This document shows positions 12,220 to 25,661 of a stretch of 64,000 nt of DNA, piece after piece. A program made the position numbers and the translations under genes. This stretch comes from Paragonimus heterotremus (lineage: Eukaryota; Platyhelminthes; Trematoda; Plagiorchiida; Troglotrematidae): positions 100,636 through 164,635 of the forward strand of contig LUCH01000562.1 in the NCBI GenBank assembly GCA_013368495.1. Direction: 5' to 3'. Every line of letters starts with the position of its first letter. The stretch's first letter is position 1. Under the pieces are notes generated by a model. The model was not told the origin of the DNA and did not search any database. It was given only the letters and a program-made list of their open reading frames with translations.

Positions 12220-14846
12220 CTTTAGTAACAGCCTGATTTTTCTCTAATCTCACTGCCAAAGCTTTACTAAACAATGTATTCCAGTTATATATTTCTTAAA
12301 GCTGCGCCAACCAAAGAGGTTACTTGGAGAAAATTACAAAAGCGGCCTGTTTGATTATTCTGTGGCTTGGGATTTTCCCGTGGTTCTATTGAGTTCAAGC
12401 AAGACCCTAGTGTTTTGGCAGATTTTATCAAAATTGAAACACGTCGTTGTTAAGACACCTCTGATTGGAAACACTTTGCCGCTCACTGCCAATTAGACAT
12501 TCTTTACTAACAAAAGTAACAATTTTATTGCTCCAGGGGGTGCGACAATAAATGGGAATAAACGACCTATACATTCGATAACTTTTAATTTCACTGTGTT
12601 CATGTACACATCCTTTCCTTCAAATACATGCAATCATGCATGCTGCCTGACTTTCATTGCTATGGACTTCCAGAGAACAAACGGTGAACATTATCATTAC
12701 TGCTGTTTACAATGTAAGGGATGATGCAGGAGATAGTAAAGATTTGATGACACTTTGTGGGCCAGGTGAACAAAATGCTTTTTACAACGGCGTGCTGTCA
12801 AACCACTGGACTTAAATGTTCGGATAGGCTGACTTGACGTATGAACTGTAAACAACGACTAACGGTGAACTATGCTACTTGTCGTGGAATACATATTAAG
12901 AGTTCGTATGTGCCAGACCAGACGATACTTCCGCAAATTTATTGGGATGATTACTCTTCGTGCATATGCTGTTCAGTCAGCTGATTTTCTACCAAGTGAT
13001 AAAAACTAATTCATCGTCAGACGGTAGGATTTCGACCTATCCTTATCAGTATTCGTCATGAGATCGAGAAGTTGGATAGAGGGTGAAAGTAGCAACAAAA
13101 TGCGTTCGGTGACTGACTTTGTGAAATTGCTGAATTGAGCAGTAGGGTAATTTTGTCAATATTTTCAGTAATCCAAAAGCAATTTATGAAAAAAATACGA
13201 TAATTGTGATTCCAGCTATGGGGGAAAAATGTCAAAATATTCGTCTTTTTCCAAAACAACTGTGGTTTCTGTTTAGTCGTCTGCACCGGCAGACATAAAC
13301 GAACCGTTGTATTGATTGACAGAATTTTGGTTTCGTTGGAGGTGTATAAAAATTCTAATTTCTTTTCAGAAAATATGACCTAATCATAAACTCGATGTAG
13401 TCGTCGTTTCGAACACAACAACACGTTTGCTTTCCACATAAACGATGCAGTAGTTATTTTGAAAGACTGAGTCCAACATAAAAGGTCTTTCCTATCGAAC
13501 TTTTGAAATAGGTTTACTGTTGTGAGCAATGCGTTGTTCAAGTAGACTTTATCATCCAAACAACGCAACATTTTTGTAGCTAACTTGATCTCTTCTCGTT
13601 AGTGATGCAGAATTCATATTTATACATGTACAAACATTACAGACTTTTTACTGTGTAAATTCCAAACTGTCCAGCCCCCAAAAATTAAAAGTATTAGATA
13701 ATAAATACCGTTAAGGTTGACGTGACTAAACAAACTTTTATCAGATCTGGAGGGAAAATCTTTTTTCAAACATGGTCGTGTGGTGTGATTTCGATTACAG
13801 CACTCCTGAGGAAGGCAATCCGAGGTGGTTGAAACGTAGAGCATTACAACTTGCTCATAACGTTGTGTTATTCTCAATCCATTTATCAATAACATGTTAA
13901 ACACAACGCCCAAGCTGTTTGATTTCATTCGTACAAAATTTGGTGCGGATATCTTACAAATGGTCGTCTGGTCACTGTAAGACTTAAACGGACTTGGTCA
14001 CGAACTCGCCCGCGTTACTACGATCTACCGAGCGCTGGTACTTGGTAGCAAAACACTGAATTTTCCACAAACTGAATCACTGTTATCCAATGAAGAAAGC
14101 CAATTATTTGCAATGCAGTGAACAGTTGTTTATTGACTGAGAGTTTAATTTATCAGTCTGTAAGCCAATCAGCCACATTGTGTCATATAATGTGTTCGTA
14201 AACATTTTCAAACCGTCGGTTGACCGCAGACTAAAAATAAGCCGTTCGCCTCTTATAAATTTTAAATACACGTTGAACTCTGAAGAAAATTAAAGCAACC
14301 ATATAGCTGTGACATCTACTTGTAGCATGTTGCACAAGGTGTTATGAAGCCCTTCTGAAACCTCGGAAGTTCCATATACAAATCTGGCTGACCTAATTTC
14401 TAATTTCGCACAAGAAATTCAATATTTCATTGCAATTTGCATACAACTCCCCTCAAGCTAGCGTGCGAACATAGTGAGTACATCAAAGTTTAACAGAACG
14501 TCAATTAGAAAGGCTGGATCAAAGTTGGAGAGACTTAAGCATCAAATGAATGTGAGCCAGTTGTACTTACCAATTTAATCTACTCTGCGATCATTTTGGT
14601 AGAATTACTGTCGATCCTTAAAAATGTGATCGTGCGATATTAGCGTGGCTTGATAGATTAATCTCATATTGCAACGGCACTATTTGGAAAGCACAATCTC
14701 AGAAAGGTTGTCTACCTGTCAGTAACGTTGACTGTTTATAGCTATATGGTGCATGACAACATCGAATAAATCTGAGCGTTTGTTAATTTGTATTCTGCAC
14801 TATGTCCCAGCGATAATACTTTGTGATCAGATTTTCACAAACTTAC
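12220..14846 (-). other. Intron within LamG2
   Basis: 2.6 kb. Two minus-strand open stretches (12711-12828 and 13851-13952) have splice-like borders but are redundant with the better exon at 12219. Nothing else seen. Confidence 0.5.
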
Positions 14847-14989
14847 CGTCAGTTGCAATCTCCAGGAGGCTACCACAAAAACGGTGAAATTGATATCTCT
14901 GGTTCGCAGACTAAGCCTAAATCTGGCTGGGACCAAATCAAGAAATTTTGCGTTGTATTCTGTTGACGTTGTTGTCCAGGCTTCAGCGG
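14847..14989 (-). CDS. Cadherin gene, exon: start of LamG2
   Basis: 143 nt, phase 1 in and 0 out. The acceptor tract CACCTCTCCCCGTTTC ends at ATACAG and the donor is ACG|GTAAGT. It encodes FLDLVPARFRLSLRTRDINF and then VFVVASWRLQLT: alternating strands with RLRTR as expected for the N-terminal half of a laminin-G domain. The incoming phase matches EGF2 exactly. Confidence 0.82.
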
Positions 14990-17900
14990 CTGTATAATTG
15001 AAACGGGGAGAGGTGCAATAAGGCTAATCTACATTCAGTTTGAGCTACTTTAACAAAGCAGACAAATCTGAATTATTCTTTCTCTCTGCTTACAGATGGA
15101 CGTGGTAGATGATAGAATATATAAATTTTTAAACAACCTGAGATTCTTGCCAAAATTTTTTGGTCTAATCAACTGAGTCTTTGGATTGCCTACTCAATGC
15201 AGCTTACAATTTACAAAATTAAATTATTCTGTCGCGTATGCGGAGCAGCAACTCACATTTTTATGCAGGTTTGTATGCCTCCACTGTTTTGGGCAGTAAA
15301 AACAATTTATATAGAGCACACGTCATTCTAGCTAACAAATGGAGGACCCTGCTGCAAGCCAAAGTCATCGTTGTTAATGTACTCAATGAGCTTTCGACGT
15401 TATCAACGTGCTACAATCGAGAATACTGGATATACGTGGCTGTTCATTTATAATTTAGGAAGGTTACATAATTGTGTAAGTTTTACTACTTAAATTAACA
15501 TATGTTGCGCACTTCCATAAAGCAGCTCTTAACGAAGTCGATAAATTTTTCATCGAACGTGCACACGCATACAAACAAGGAACCTGTGAACTGAAGAGAT
15601 TCCATTACCCTCATTGAGTCATACGGATTTTAGACATGTTCGATAAACCCACCATAGAGGAAATTGGTCAGAACCCAGTTTTGCCTTCTGATCGATCACT
15701 ACTGAAACTACACCGAAACTGCAATGGATTCAGCACACCACTTATGTGTGATTCATTGGAGGGCCGTGTGACAGGGTTGCTACTGAACTCCCGGGGTTTT
15801 ATCTTGTAGCTAACTCTCGGCCCACTGATGAGCACCACATACACTGGTGAGCTGACGAATGTAGGTTAAACACACCTGGCCCTTCTATCCCTTTTCTAAT
15901 TAGAATTTGCAGTATTGTGCAATGAATTTAGACAAGGCTACCCAGAAGAGAGGATTCCGTTGAGACGATGGCAAATCTATTCAAGAATCGTAAAACGGTC
16001 ACATTCGTTCATAATCATATTCAATTCAAGGTAACAAAGTTTGTAAAAAGAAGACGATTAGTGAAGGCTCGCAAGGTAATACTTGTGACGGGGCTGAGCT
16101 GAGGTAATTTGGCTCGGTCAGAAACGAAACGGTCTTTGGAGAACGCGGCCATAGAAATATCCCATGCTTAACGTTTGCAAAAGAACAACGCTAATCTTGC
16201 ATTTTAACCTCAAGACATTTTTTAAGTGTGAGCTCAGGTTTTCCGTTCTTCTCTCGAATGTCGGTTGCTTCAGAATAACAAAAGGAACATAGAGATTAGT
16301 AACACGGCAAAGCGAAGACTTCCTCAAAGTTAATTTGATAAGCTAAAAGAGAATAGCAAAGTTATCTTAGTAAGTGGACGAAAAATTAGAAGAACGTTGA
16401 AATGTTCTACTGAACGCTCCAGTCATCAAATGACAGATTGAAACAAGGGAGGTACCAAGACCTCACTTTAGATTATCTTTTGGATGAGCAGACGTTTGCC
16501 ATATCAGTCAACTGGACTATGGTACTAGGAAAGCGGAAAACGATTGTCTCACAAATAACCTTGTGCGGAAACTGGTGGTTTCTTATTTGCATGTTGTTAA
16601 CGGTTTATTTCAACCTTTGGTGGTATTCAGTTTGTATAACTTTTTGGATGTCATATCAACTGGGTTCCACACGATGAAACCATTAACAAGCCTAATAGTC
16701 AGGGTATGTTATATGTAATAGACTTAATCAGTTCATGTACTTGAGTGCAATGCATTTATCGTGTAGGCCTCAGTAACTTGGCTTTAATTCACTAGCTTCA
16801 ATCATGACTTGTTTTGGACAAAAGCGCACATCCGTTCTGGATCGCCAGTTCAATCGGACAAAACACAGTGACTCGAATGAACCCCTTATAACCCCCATGA
16901 GATCACTCAGTAAATTTAGTCTGTAGGAAATGGTAGAAGTACAAGAAATCAAATTTCCAACTCGTTTGGATCAATCTAAGTCAACCATCACAATTACGCA
17001 AGTTTATTGGACGTGTCCTAAGAACGATGGTGATCTATAAAACGATCGTCACAGTAAAATTTCAGCGATGATCAGTACAGTGTCCGTTCCATTGATTAAG
17101 TCTGAACTGGACGCCAGTTGAAGGTTGCGCCATCCGATACAGGTGATGTGTGAGAGAAACTAAAACCAGTCAGAAGAGAACTAAAGCAGCGAATCTTATG
17201 TTCGGAGTTGTGCAGTCCGATTGCAAGAGTAGTGACAAGGATATCTATCGTAAAATGCCTTAGATTGTTACATAATACTACGACAGATTCTTCAAAATAA
17301 TTTTATGGTATACTTGCGAAGATCGATGCACGTGTGGTATAAGAGAACACACCTAATAAAAAGTCTTTCTCCGGCCAGGTTGTTGTTCCGTAAAGCTTTC
17401 CGACGAACCTATTGAAGTAATACCATCAAATTCTGTCGCAAAAGTACAGTAGGAAAAGGTTAGAAGAAAAATAGTAGGCCTATCTCGGCGTTGTAATAGA
17501 CCGTGTTTACAAGGTGAGTGTCATAAAGGCACCTGTGGTAGACTGATAGATGTAAAGTTTAACTTGTTTCTCAGCGGTGTTCGTTTCATACAAAAAATCT
17601 ACAACTCCGTTTTAACCTTCATGTACTTTCCTACACGATGGCTTGCCAGTCTCGTTCCGATTAAAAGATCGCTCCTGATGAATTTGGTTGCCTCATTAGA
17701 TTGATGTCCAGTTTTGATAAATCATCTGGGTACAATCCTCTTAATTTTTCTGTAAAAAGAATTCTACAAGACTGCGCTAGTTGTCCAATGTTGCAATGTT
17801 ACTACAGTCAGTGATCACGTTGGTTTATCTGAATCTGCGGTATGACATTGTGGCCCTTGGTTGCTCACATACCAAGAAAATTTACAGCGGGGTTTATTTC

Positions 17901-19035
17901 TTCCTTGAGAATAATATTGGCAGATTTGTGCATATTAACAGGAAATTTGGAGATTTGTTAGTCTACACTCGGGTGGCATATGTGCAAGGGAAGATCATGA
18001 ATGAGGGCCAAAACTACCAATCTCAACTTCAGGCAATAATTCAAAGTCTTCTTACGTACCCTCGTGTAGTTAATTACACGTCTGTTTGCGAACATCAACG
18101 CGACATATCTTTAAATTTCCTAAAATTTCAGGCACGTGTCTGCTCTTTACTCCAAATATCAAGACCAAACATTTAGGTCATTTCTTGACTAACGCCGCAC
18201 AGTTTAAATTACTCATCAATATTTTCTTTATAATCCAGAAGTAACTTCGTCTTAACGTCATGGAATTTGTTTAAAATTGAGTAGAATCAATATCACGCTA
18301 AGACTCAAAATGAACCCTTGCATTAGAACCGAATTATTACATACTCATAACATCTGTCTACAGACTTGAAAAAGTCAGTCAAATGGTAAAATTATAACAT
18401 CGAACTACTAGACCGTTTCACCGATTCATTCGAAGTTTATACTAATGAGCAGTGGTTTAAAATTCACATAAATATTTTCAGCTGCCAGTTACAGGAGTAA
18501 AACATTAAGCGTGGCTACACCGGATAGTCCGGGCAACAAAGCATCTGATAATTTTGTATCACTTCTTTTTTGCCTTGACGATCCAGTGCCCCCTCTGGTT
18601 ATCAAGCAGTTCAGGTCTAATATCAATATTCAACATGAGTATATACCTACACAAGTACCAACAATGTACGAAACAACGTGCTTGAGAGCTAGAAGTGGAA
18701 AAGCGGTTTTACATGCTGAATATTTTGGTTACCTAAAAATCTGCACTAATGTCTAAACGGCCAACGCTGCCAAAGGGAAAACATGTCTAATCCATTATGA
18801 TCTGCATGTGACTCGACAGAAACCGAGATCCTTCCTTAATAAGCTAAATCGGCAAACAAAGCTCGGCCCTTAAAACAATATCGTCTAACGGTTTCTCACA
18901 ACCAACTGTCTAGCAACGATTTTGGGCTATAATCAAGCGAAAAGAATTTTCAGCATGCACAGAGAGGTCGTTATCTAGTTACTGCACGTTATGTCTAACC
19001 GGTATATGATTCATTTAATGTGGTCAATCACTAAC
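14990..19035 (-). other. Intron between EGF2 and LamG2
   Basis: 4.0 kb. It holds a 131-codon plus-strand open frame at 17781-18176 with no recognisable motif, of a length expected by chance. Nothing else seen. Confidence 0.5.
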
Positions 19036-19255
19036 CTGTATTGCATGGCCATCTGTGCGGAAGAGGATCTTTGGTTGCATCTGGTGCGTAACCCGGACGG
19101 CACAAACAGGTAAGCATGTCTGTTTCACTTAGTGCATTTTGACACAGCCCGAACGTGCCACAAACCTTTTGCCCGTTCTTGACACATCCTTGTTCTGCGT
19201 TTGGGCAACCCCTTTTTGACGGCTGCTGCCAGGTTGCTCGGTAGAAGTCCAACAG
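19036..19255 (-). CDS. Cadherin gene, exon: end of LamG1 and EGF2
   Basis: 220 nt, phase 0 in and 1 out, with acceptor TTGTCTCTCAACAG and donor ACAG|GTTAGTG. It opens LLDFYRATWQQ (last LamG strand), then a cysteine-rich EGF-like module starting RGCPNAEQGCVKNGQKVCGT and containing TCLCRPGY, the usual C-x-C-x-x-G-Y end of an EGF. It has eight cysteines. The split codon G+CC joins to LamG2. Confidence 0.9.
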
Positions 19256-19964
19256 CTGTTGAGAGACAATAGTGTGAGAAACTTGACAAACAATGTTCTA
19301 CCGTATTATTTCCTGTCAGATCAAAAATAAACGGTAAGACCACCACTTTACGTGCTGTGTATTGTCAACAACCCTACATTTTGATCGTGATTGTTTAGTT
19401 TCTTGGGCCCAGCATGTTTTAGCTAAATAAATACGGTTCAGTGTAGAACTGAAAAACAACGCACCACATAAAACATCCGGATTGTCCAACGTGACATTGG
19501 TCAAATATATGGGCGAGGTATGACTTCAGAGGCTGGTTCCAGGCTCTTATAGTGTTGGAGGGGAATTCAGTGTTCGCATGGTGACGCTTTTGAAATTCGA
19601 CAGGTCACAGCAACGACCTGTTATAGTTTTGAAGCCTTTAAGAGCCAAAGTAGGTCTTTAGATATATTCGTATGTGTATACTGATGCTGTACGATGATAA
19701 TGTCCACTACCATTTAGAACAGCTTGTTTGCCGGTTTAATGGGATGTCAGTGTTTACCGATAGGTGGGACTTACTTCTGCACATGAATCACAGGATTACT
19801 CAAATGTAACATTAATACACTTATGCTGTAATGTAATGTAATGTAATATTAGTACACTTCCATTTTAATTAGCAATGAATCGGTTTGTTAATTATGGTTT
19901 CATACATTCAATATTTGATCCAGGTAGTAATTTGTCAAATGAATCTGACTCGTTGTGCACTCAC
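19256..19964 (-). other. Intron between LamG1 and EGF2
   Basis: 709 nt, GTGAGT...CTCAACAG. Its upstream half contains the short tandem repeat at 19828-19847. Nothing else seen. Confidence 0.7.
19828..19847. repeat. Short tandem repeat (GTAAT)4
   Basis: Four perfect GTAAT units in the intron between LamG1 and EGF2. Confidence 0.9.
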
Positions 19965-20156
19965 TTCTCCGTCGAAAATAATCTTATCCACACAGCTATC
20001 TAGACTTTGCTGCGCAGCACCGGCGGCAATACCAAGCTGTACATTTCCCCCGATGTCAAATGTTAGCGGAGCAGAGTCCACGACCTGCCTCAATTCACAC
20101 TGATCCACCGTCAGATCTCGACATCGGTCGAATAGCAGATAGATCACAAGTTGTTT
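19965..20156 (-). CDS. Cadherin gene, exon: second half of LamG1
   Basis: 192 nt (64 codons), phase 0/0, with acceptor AAGGCACAG and donor GAA|GTGAGT. It continues the WH strand (KQLVIYLLFDRC), then GGNVQLGIAAGA and LDSCVDKIIFDGE. The last Cys lies where laminin-G domains have the conserved F-x-G-C near their C-terminus. It contains three cysteines. Confidence 0.9.
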
Positions 20157-23100
20157 CTGTGCCTTGAAGTTAATGAGAAACGATTACGAGATGCCATCTT
20201 TGTTTACAAAGTACCTTCAGAGGTTCATGAACCGAAATATTTAAGCGTTAAGAATAATAGTGAAACACAAACAAGGAGGAAACCAGTTTGAGAAATGGTA
20301 TGACAGATTACTTATACCATCTTGCGGAAAGCACATCAAAGTGGTTTAAATGCCTGACAGATCAAACTTCACAGAAAGCCAACGAGTATAGTGGGAAATA
20401 AGCTTTGGTTCTATTTCAAGATGCTGATATTTGAACGTTCTTATGGGAAATTCGACGAAACACACCTTTTAAATAATTAACAAAGATATGTGGTGATCGC
20501 AACCTTGCCTATTTCCTAATGTCACCGTCTATAGAATGCCATACTTTTCAGCCGAACTTGAAGGAAGCCGGACGGTTAATTTCTTCACTTTCTTGACTCG
20601 CTTCCGGAAATGGTTTGTCTTGTGCTCATTAGTTTACTCGAGTCAAAGAATACTTCCCACGTTTGGCACATTACTTTCCAATCATCGTTAAACATAGCTT
20701 GCGCGCACCTGAAAATTTAGCCGAAACCAAGTGCCTCAAACATATTAGTTAGCTACCGTGTAAACTGTTTCCAACTTGCTACGATAAGTGATGCAAGAGG
20801 GTTCAGCTCTCATTCGTCGATTCCTTCTATCTTAAGCTTTTATTCTCATTGTTTTTCGTTTGAATTCTATTGTACTAGTTCAGTTTCCTTGGATAAATCT
20901 CGTTTTCCCAAATGTCGCTTAGTGCGCATCAGAAGTTTTGAGTATTATACGACCCAACCATTTTGAAACAGTGTGCCTACCGACATTCTTAGATGTGTAC
21001 CGCTCTCATGACTTGACGTTTAACTGGAATATCTTACTGGGCCAACTGTTAACAAGCACATATTGAAAACTGTGGCGTGATGAATATAAGTTTCCACAAC
21101 TTTAATCTCATTGACTTAAAGGAAAACGGAGTAAATTTATTCTGTACAAGGTACTCTTATTTGTTACTTCCCTATAGCAGCATATAGTGAAATAGTGTGA
21201 ATCTTTGTCCGCAAAAACCGCAAAAAAAATAAGGGTGCCGTTCAACTAGTGTCAAACAAAATCCCCAATCGCCTAGCAATAATTTTAAAATGGTTTCGGA
21301 TGATTGACTAACTTCGAGGATTTGGCACAACTAAATGGTCCCCATCTTGGGGCCATTATCTGGTACTCCTAAGACTTTTTCTAGTTCGTTCTGAACCACT
21401 GACAGCCTGTAAACGGCACGTATACGTTTGTAGGACTAAGGTGTGGTTATTTGCCAGTATCCATGTGTTGCCACTTTCACAATCGCAGAAGTGTTTGTCT
21501 CCAGAGAGCGTAGACCGGAAGTTCAGTCCCAGTGGTGGCAAAGATATACATATCTTATGCTGTATTACAAAGACAAAATACAACACATGAGCTGATTTCA
21601 AAAAGGTGTTGTCTGGAAGGGCTATCGGCAAACGAAAGCTGTCGGTACATTTCACCCATCTTCAGTTTTGTGTACTTTCTACTTCCAACCACAGATTTTA
21701 ACCGCTGGGGCAGTGGAAACGTTCCATACTTGGGTTGAGTCTCCTGACAAGACCGCAAACCAGCAGTCTCACTGATGTTCACCGTTTTTACACCATTTAG
21801 CAATGATATTTGTTGGCTGGATTATGAACGTATGGTTGAAATTTTATAGTGTCAGTGCTTTGAATTGTGTTTCGGGGCACACTGTATAATGCTGCTTCTG
21901 AAGCAATAACCGAAAAGGAGTACCACGGTCAGTGACCCTAGTGAAGGTTGTGTCAGTAAACAGAGTAGCTAATTGTGTCCACGTTACGACCATGTGCAAA
22001 TATTTCTAATATGTTTCTCTACAACAGAACTGCGGGTTGTTCCACCAACCCTTTACTTCTTTCTTGCAATCTGTTCATCGAATTATTTCTGCATAAGAGT
22101 TGTCCTTACCGAGTAAGTAATCAAGTTACCACGAAGACTGAGAATCTCAACCAACTCAACAACTGAAAACGTTCTTGAAAATAATACAACCCCATCTCTA
22201 AAGGCTTTCACTAATCTAAAGGTTTCAGATTTTCGATCACCTCTTTTGCTTTCATTTAAAAGAAGTACCGGCACACAGATAATGAAAAACGAGCAGGAAA
22301 ACAGGCCTACGAAGTCTCTTTTATATCACTTCGTTCTAGATGTTACAAACACATCAGTGCGGATGCATAGTTTGCTTTCATTGTAAATGCTGGTTGTTCA
22401 TTGGCCTATCATTTATGTTAAATATCTACAGTTTTTGAATTTCTGATCTTAATAAGGCTGACTACAGGTGGACTCAACCCGTCTCAAACAAATTTTATTG
22501 GTCTTGCCTAATACAGCTAATTGTTAAAACTCTGAAGCGCCGTAGTCCAATGAAAACAGCTGTCGTTATCTACCACTAAGGAAAGGTGCCGACCGCCCCT
22601 GGCCACATCTCGTAGTTTACTCCGGGCCAGCCATCACAAGGTGTGAGGAGGACTTAGTAGAGACTTTGGCCAGACTAAATATATACTCAACGGTAACAAG
22701 TCGAAATCTTCAGTACATGTAAATCGATAGTATGCATTCATTTTCGGAGTGACAACCACTGATGCTATTCTCGCTGACTAGGAGCTCGATTGTAACACAC
22801 AGGTTTGGTGAGAAAGAAAACAATGTAAACATCCCTGAGAGGCAACATCAGACGTGTGAGGAAATGTCATAATGATAATCGTTGTTGGAGTGTTAAACAT
22901 TTGAAATGTAGTCACTGCAGGTGTTGAAGAATAGACACTTCAAACCTATATTGTCGTTGGTTAAATTTGCACTGCTTCACAAAGGTGATCGTTGTAGAAA
23001 GGTTACTGTAAGGAGATAGCACGGTATGAATGTATCTGTTTCCTACTATTCACTCTTACAAGTTTCATAAAGGATGCCACGGTGCAAAAGGTGTTCCGGT

Positions 23101-23203
23101 GAGGTATTCTGCTATCTCCCAGCATTTAAAGTAATGCGGATCTATTACCTTTACATTTGCATACTACTTACATTTATAAAGTAATCAGAATTCTACACAA
23201 ATT

Positions 23204-23358
23204 TATAACTTCAAATTGAACGTCACAATTGATAGCATCTGTCGCGTTCCCAAAGAAAAGAACCACTAGATTCGTGTTTCGTTCTCATTAGACTGGAAAG
23301 TCTATGGGAACACGGCAGATGCGACCATTTGTGTATGATATTCAACTTGAAATTAACC
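23204..23358. repeat. Foldback (imperfect inverted-repeat) element
   Basis: Arms of about 48-53 bases (23204-23251 and 23306-23358) are roughly three-quarters complementary. The best core is GCATCTGTCGCGTTCCC against GGGAACACGGCAGATGC. The 54-base loop contains the block shared with the 33.8-kb locus. This could be a MITE-like or retroelement-derived hairpin. Confidence 0.65.
23255..23305 (-). repeat. Dispersed repeat block, copy 1
   Basis: The 36 bases at 23255-23290 match 33797-33832 at 31 of 36 positions. The adjacent ACTGGAAAGTCTAT (23292-23305) is the exact reverse complement of 33772-33785. On the minus strand the block includes AGAACGAAAC, but the CTGATGA core found at the other locus is missing. 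Confidence 0.55.
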
Positions 23359-24715
23359 AGATCAGAAATTTATAACTACCGCTTAAACATGCGACGACGC
23401 TTCTGTATAGCAAGTCATATTTCAGCGTTCGTACAAGTAACTGCCAGAGCAGACTGATGTTGGCCGTTATACGGCAAATGGTTGCTGCATGAACATGACA
23501 ATGAAATATCTGTCAGTATCTACTCTAGCAAATACGTCTATCGTTCAGTACTGAACAACGGAATAACTTTTAGTCGAACTGAATCCCTGATTTCTTTTCG
23601 AATTTCATGAAATGTTGTGCCTTGTGCACTGACTAATCCGGAAGATAGTTCTGTGAAGATTTTTTACACTCTCAGGTCGGCTTCATCGACCAAAACTTTA
23701 GGTTGAGAACTTTATTTATACAGGTACACTCATCCGACACACTTAGCAATTCTGTGTATATGGTCAAGTGACACACAGAGTAGACATTTTCCTCATTCGT
23801 GTTTTTTACCAAGGCCACACTTTCTTTTTAAGTCTTTATTTCAATAAATATTATTACAAAGTGAAGCATTGCTCTGGTCCGCACTGAAAGCATATTGTAA
23901 ACCTCTGTTTTTTCTGTCAGAAAAATCTGAGACGCCATTAATTATATCTGAAATCTATTTTTTATTTCATTTGGGTTATCTGCAAACTTATCTAATATGA
24001 CTAAGCCTCTAACCCTACTCGAGATTTCAGGACATCCTGTGAAGCTCCATAACTTGTCTTCTGTTGAGATTTCCAATCACATTGTGCGCTGCCTCTCAAT
24101 ATTCATACTCTAGGTTGGCTGTGGCTGAGTAGGAAAAACAAGTACGCATATTATTGGTAAAGGATGTCATTCTATTCGAAAAATCATTGAGTTAGTTTTC
24201 ATTCAGATTAAGAAAACCGGCCCTAAAAAGTACACATTTTAGATGCTCTTCTTGGTTCACCTAGAGACCAAACAAATACATGGTTAGGCCTACTGCACCT
24301 ATGTTCCTAAACTTGGAAGTAACTAGGAAACAAGAAGGAACCACTTAACAGGAAATGGAAACAGATGCCACATAGATGCAGTCTACGTGTCTATTCAGTT
24401 ATCACTAGGTTATCCATATAAGCACTAAAGCACATTACTGGATGGTGATCAGTTCGAAACTTCAAGTACCTAATGAGTCATATCATTGAAGCAGTACGTG
24501 AAAAGCTAATCGGTTAGGGCTAACTACGTAGAACAACTAGATAAGCCGCTTTGATTGTTGGAAAATGAATACTAGCCAGCTGTGTCAGTTGTATTAGCCT
24601 TGAAACACTTCTACGAATTATCAAGAACAGAAACCTAACAACACATAACATCGAGATAAACCGAGTTTAGGCACTTTAACGTGAGAGAATTTGTTATAAT
24701 GTGCAACGCTATGAA

Positions 24716-24730
24716 ACACACACACACACA
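24716..24730. repeat. Microsatellite (AC)7-8
   Basis: An uninterrupted AC run of 15 bases. Confidence 0.95.
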
Positions 24731-25206
24731 GAAGGGTCACAAGCTTCTAAAACCAAAACAGTGAAATAACCGCATCTTAACTACTGTCTGCTTTGTTGGC
24801 ATCATGCCGTTACCATAAATGTACCATAGTTGAAAGTGTTTGATCAAAAGAAAGAAGGCAGTACAACTAACAATGAAGCAAATTTAGTGAAATGAAATAA
24901 TACTCAGTGACAGAAGCCACTTTTCTCTAAGCGTCATCTGCAATACCAGTTTAGTCATGAAGCTATACAAGGAGATCATCAATCTTGATTTTAGACTCCT
25001 TCATTTATGTGTCACACTAAAATTCAGCATATGTTCCTAAGGATAAACTATCCCGGTGGATTTACTCATGCAGCTAGTGCTGGAATCCACCAGTTCTACT
25101 GTTGACTACTGAAATCGGACCTGTTACAAAAGTTAGCTTTTAGACGAAAGTTGCGTTAATGCAAAACGTTCAAATACACTATTTTAGGACAGTTCTTATT
25201 ACTTAC

Positions 25207-25362
25207 GTTGGCTTCAAGAAACAAGTCTATGTAATGCCATGCATTGTCGTTGGTGGCCGGTGTAATGGTAGTAAACTGCATGGTTTTCTTCACAGTGCCC
25301 AACGATAAAGTCACTCCTGGTCTGCCGGAACTGAGCAGTATGTGAATTTGAGGATCTCCAGC
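25207..25362 (-). CDS. Cadherin gene, exon: middle of LamG1
   Basis: 156 nt, phase 0/0, with acceptor TACCTGTCCTTATAG and donor AAC|GTAAGT. It encodes 52 residues including AGDPQIHILLSSGRPGVTL and NDNAWHYIDLFLEAN. The WH motif followed by alternating hydrophobics is the typical central strand of a laminin-G fold. Confidence 0.92.
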
Positions 25363-25468
25363 CTATAAGGACAGGTAGTAGTTATGCAGAAATGTTATAT
25401 ATATACATATATTGGGTATAAACAAATGGGCCGAAGTGGTTACATAATCAGAAAAATTAATTACTTAC

Positions 25469-25661
25469 TGAATCTTTTACAGCAAGCAGTGTTCCATCTC
25501 CCTTCTTGTCTTTGGTAATGTATTGCAGGCTCAAATGGAAATAACGCGTTTGGTTGAGCGTAATTCGGAATGGACCGTATTTCATTTCAATCGGACCATC
25601 AGCAACCGTAACCCGGGTTAACTTGCACTGGCGATCCATCACCTCTAACGGACACTTACAA
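25469..25661 (-). CDS. Cadherin gene, exon: end of EGF1 and first part of LamG1
   Basis: 193 nt, phase 2 in and 0 out. The acceptor is TTATTTTCTTCCAG and the donor TCA|GTAAGT. It begins CKCPLEVMDRQC, closing EGF1, and continues into laminin-G strands: FRITLNQTRYFHLSLQY and GDGTLLAVKDS. Laminin-G domains alternate with EGFs in nonchordate cadherins and take part in ligand or homophilic interaction. The next exon is only 106 nt away. Confidence 0.9.

Larger units (their letters stand above)
20157..25206 (-). other. Intron within LamG1 with a foldback element
   Basis: 5.05 kb, GTAAGT...CACAG. It contains the inverted-repeat element at 23204-23358 and an (AC)n run at 24716-24730. Otherwise featureless. 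Confidence 0.7.

Noticed and set aside
12711..13952. Open stretches reading VFNMLLINGLRITQ (13851-13952) and HFVHLAHKVSSNLYYLL (12711-12828)
   Set aside because: They look like laminin-G strands and have splice-like borders, but they become superfluous and out of phase once the exons at 12219 and 6549 are accepted. Open frames of this length are common by chance here.
15824..15862. Plus-strand CTGATGAG followed by a good stem (CACCA/TGGTG) as a hammerhead
   Set aside because: The stem is followed by GAATG rather than GAAA, so the catalytic core is incomplete, and no second copy was found.
17781..18176. 131-codon plus-strand open frame as a gene
   Set aside because: A few frames of this length are expected by chance in 64 kb at this base composition; no motif, no splice partners.
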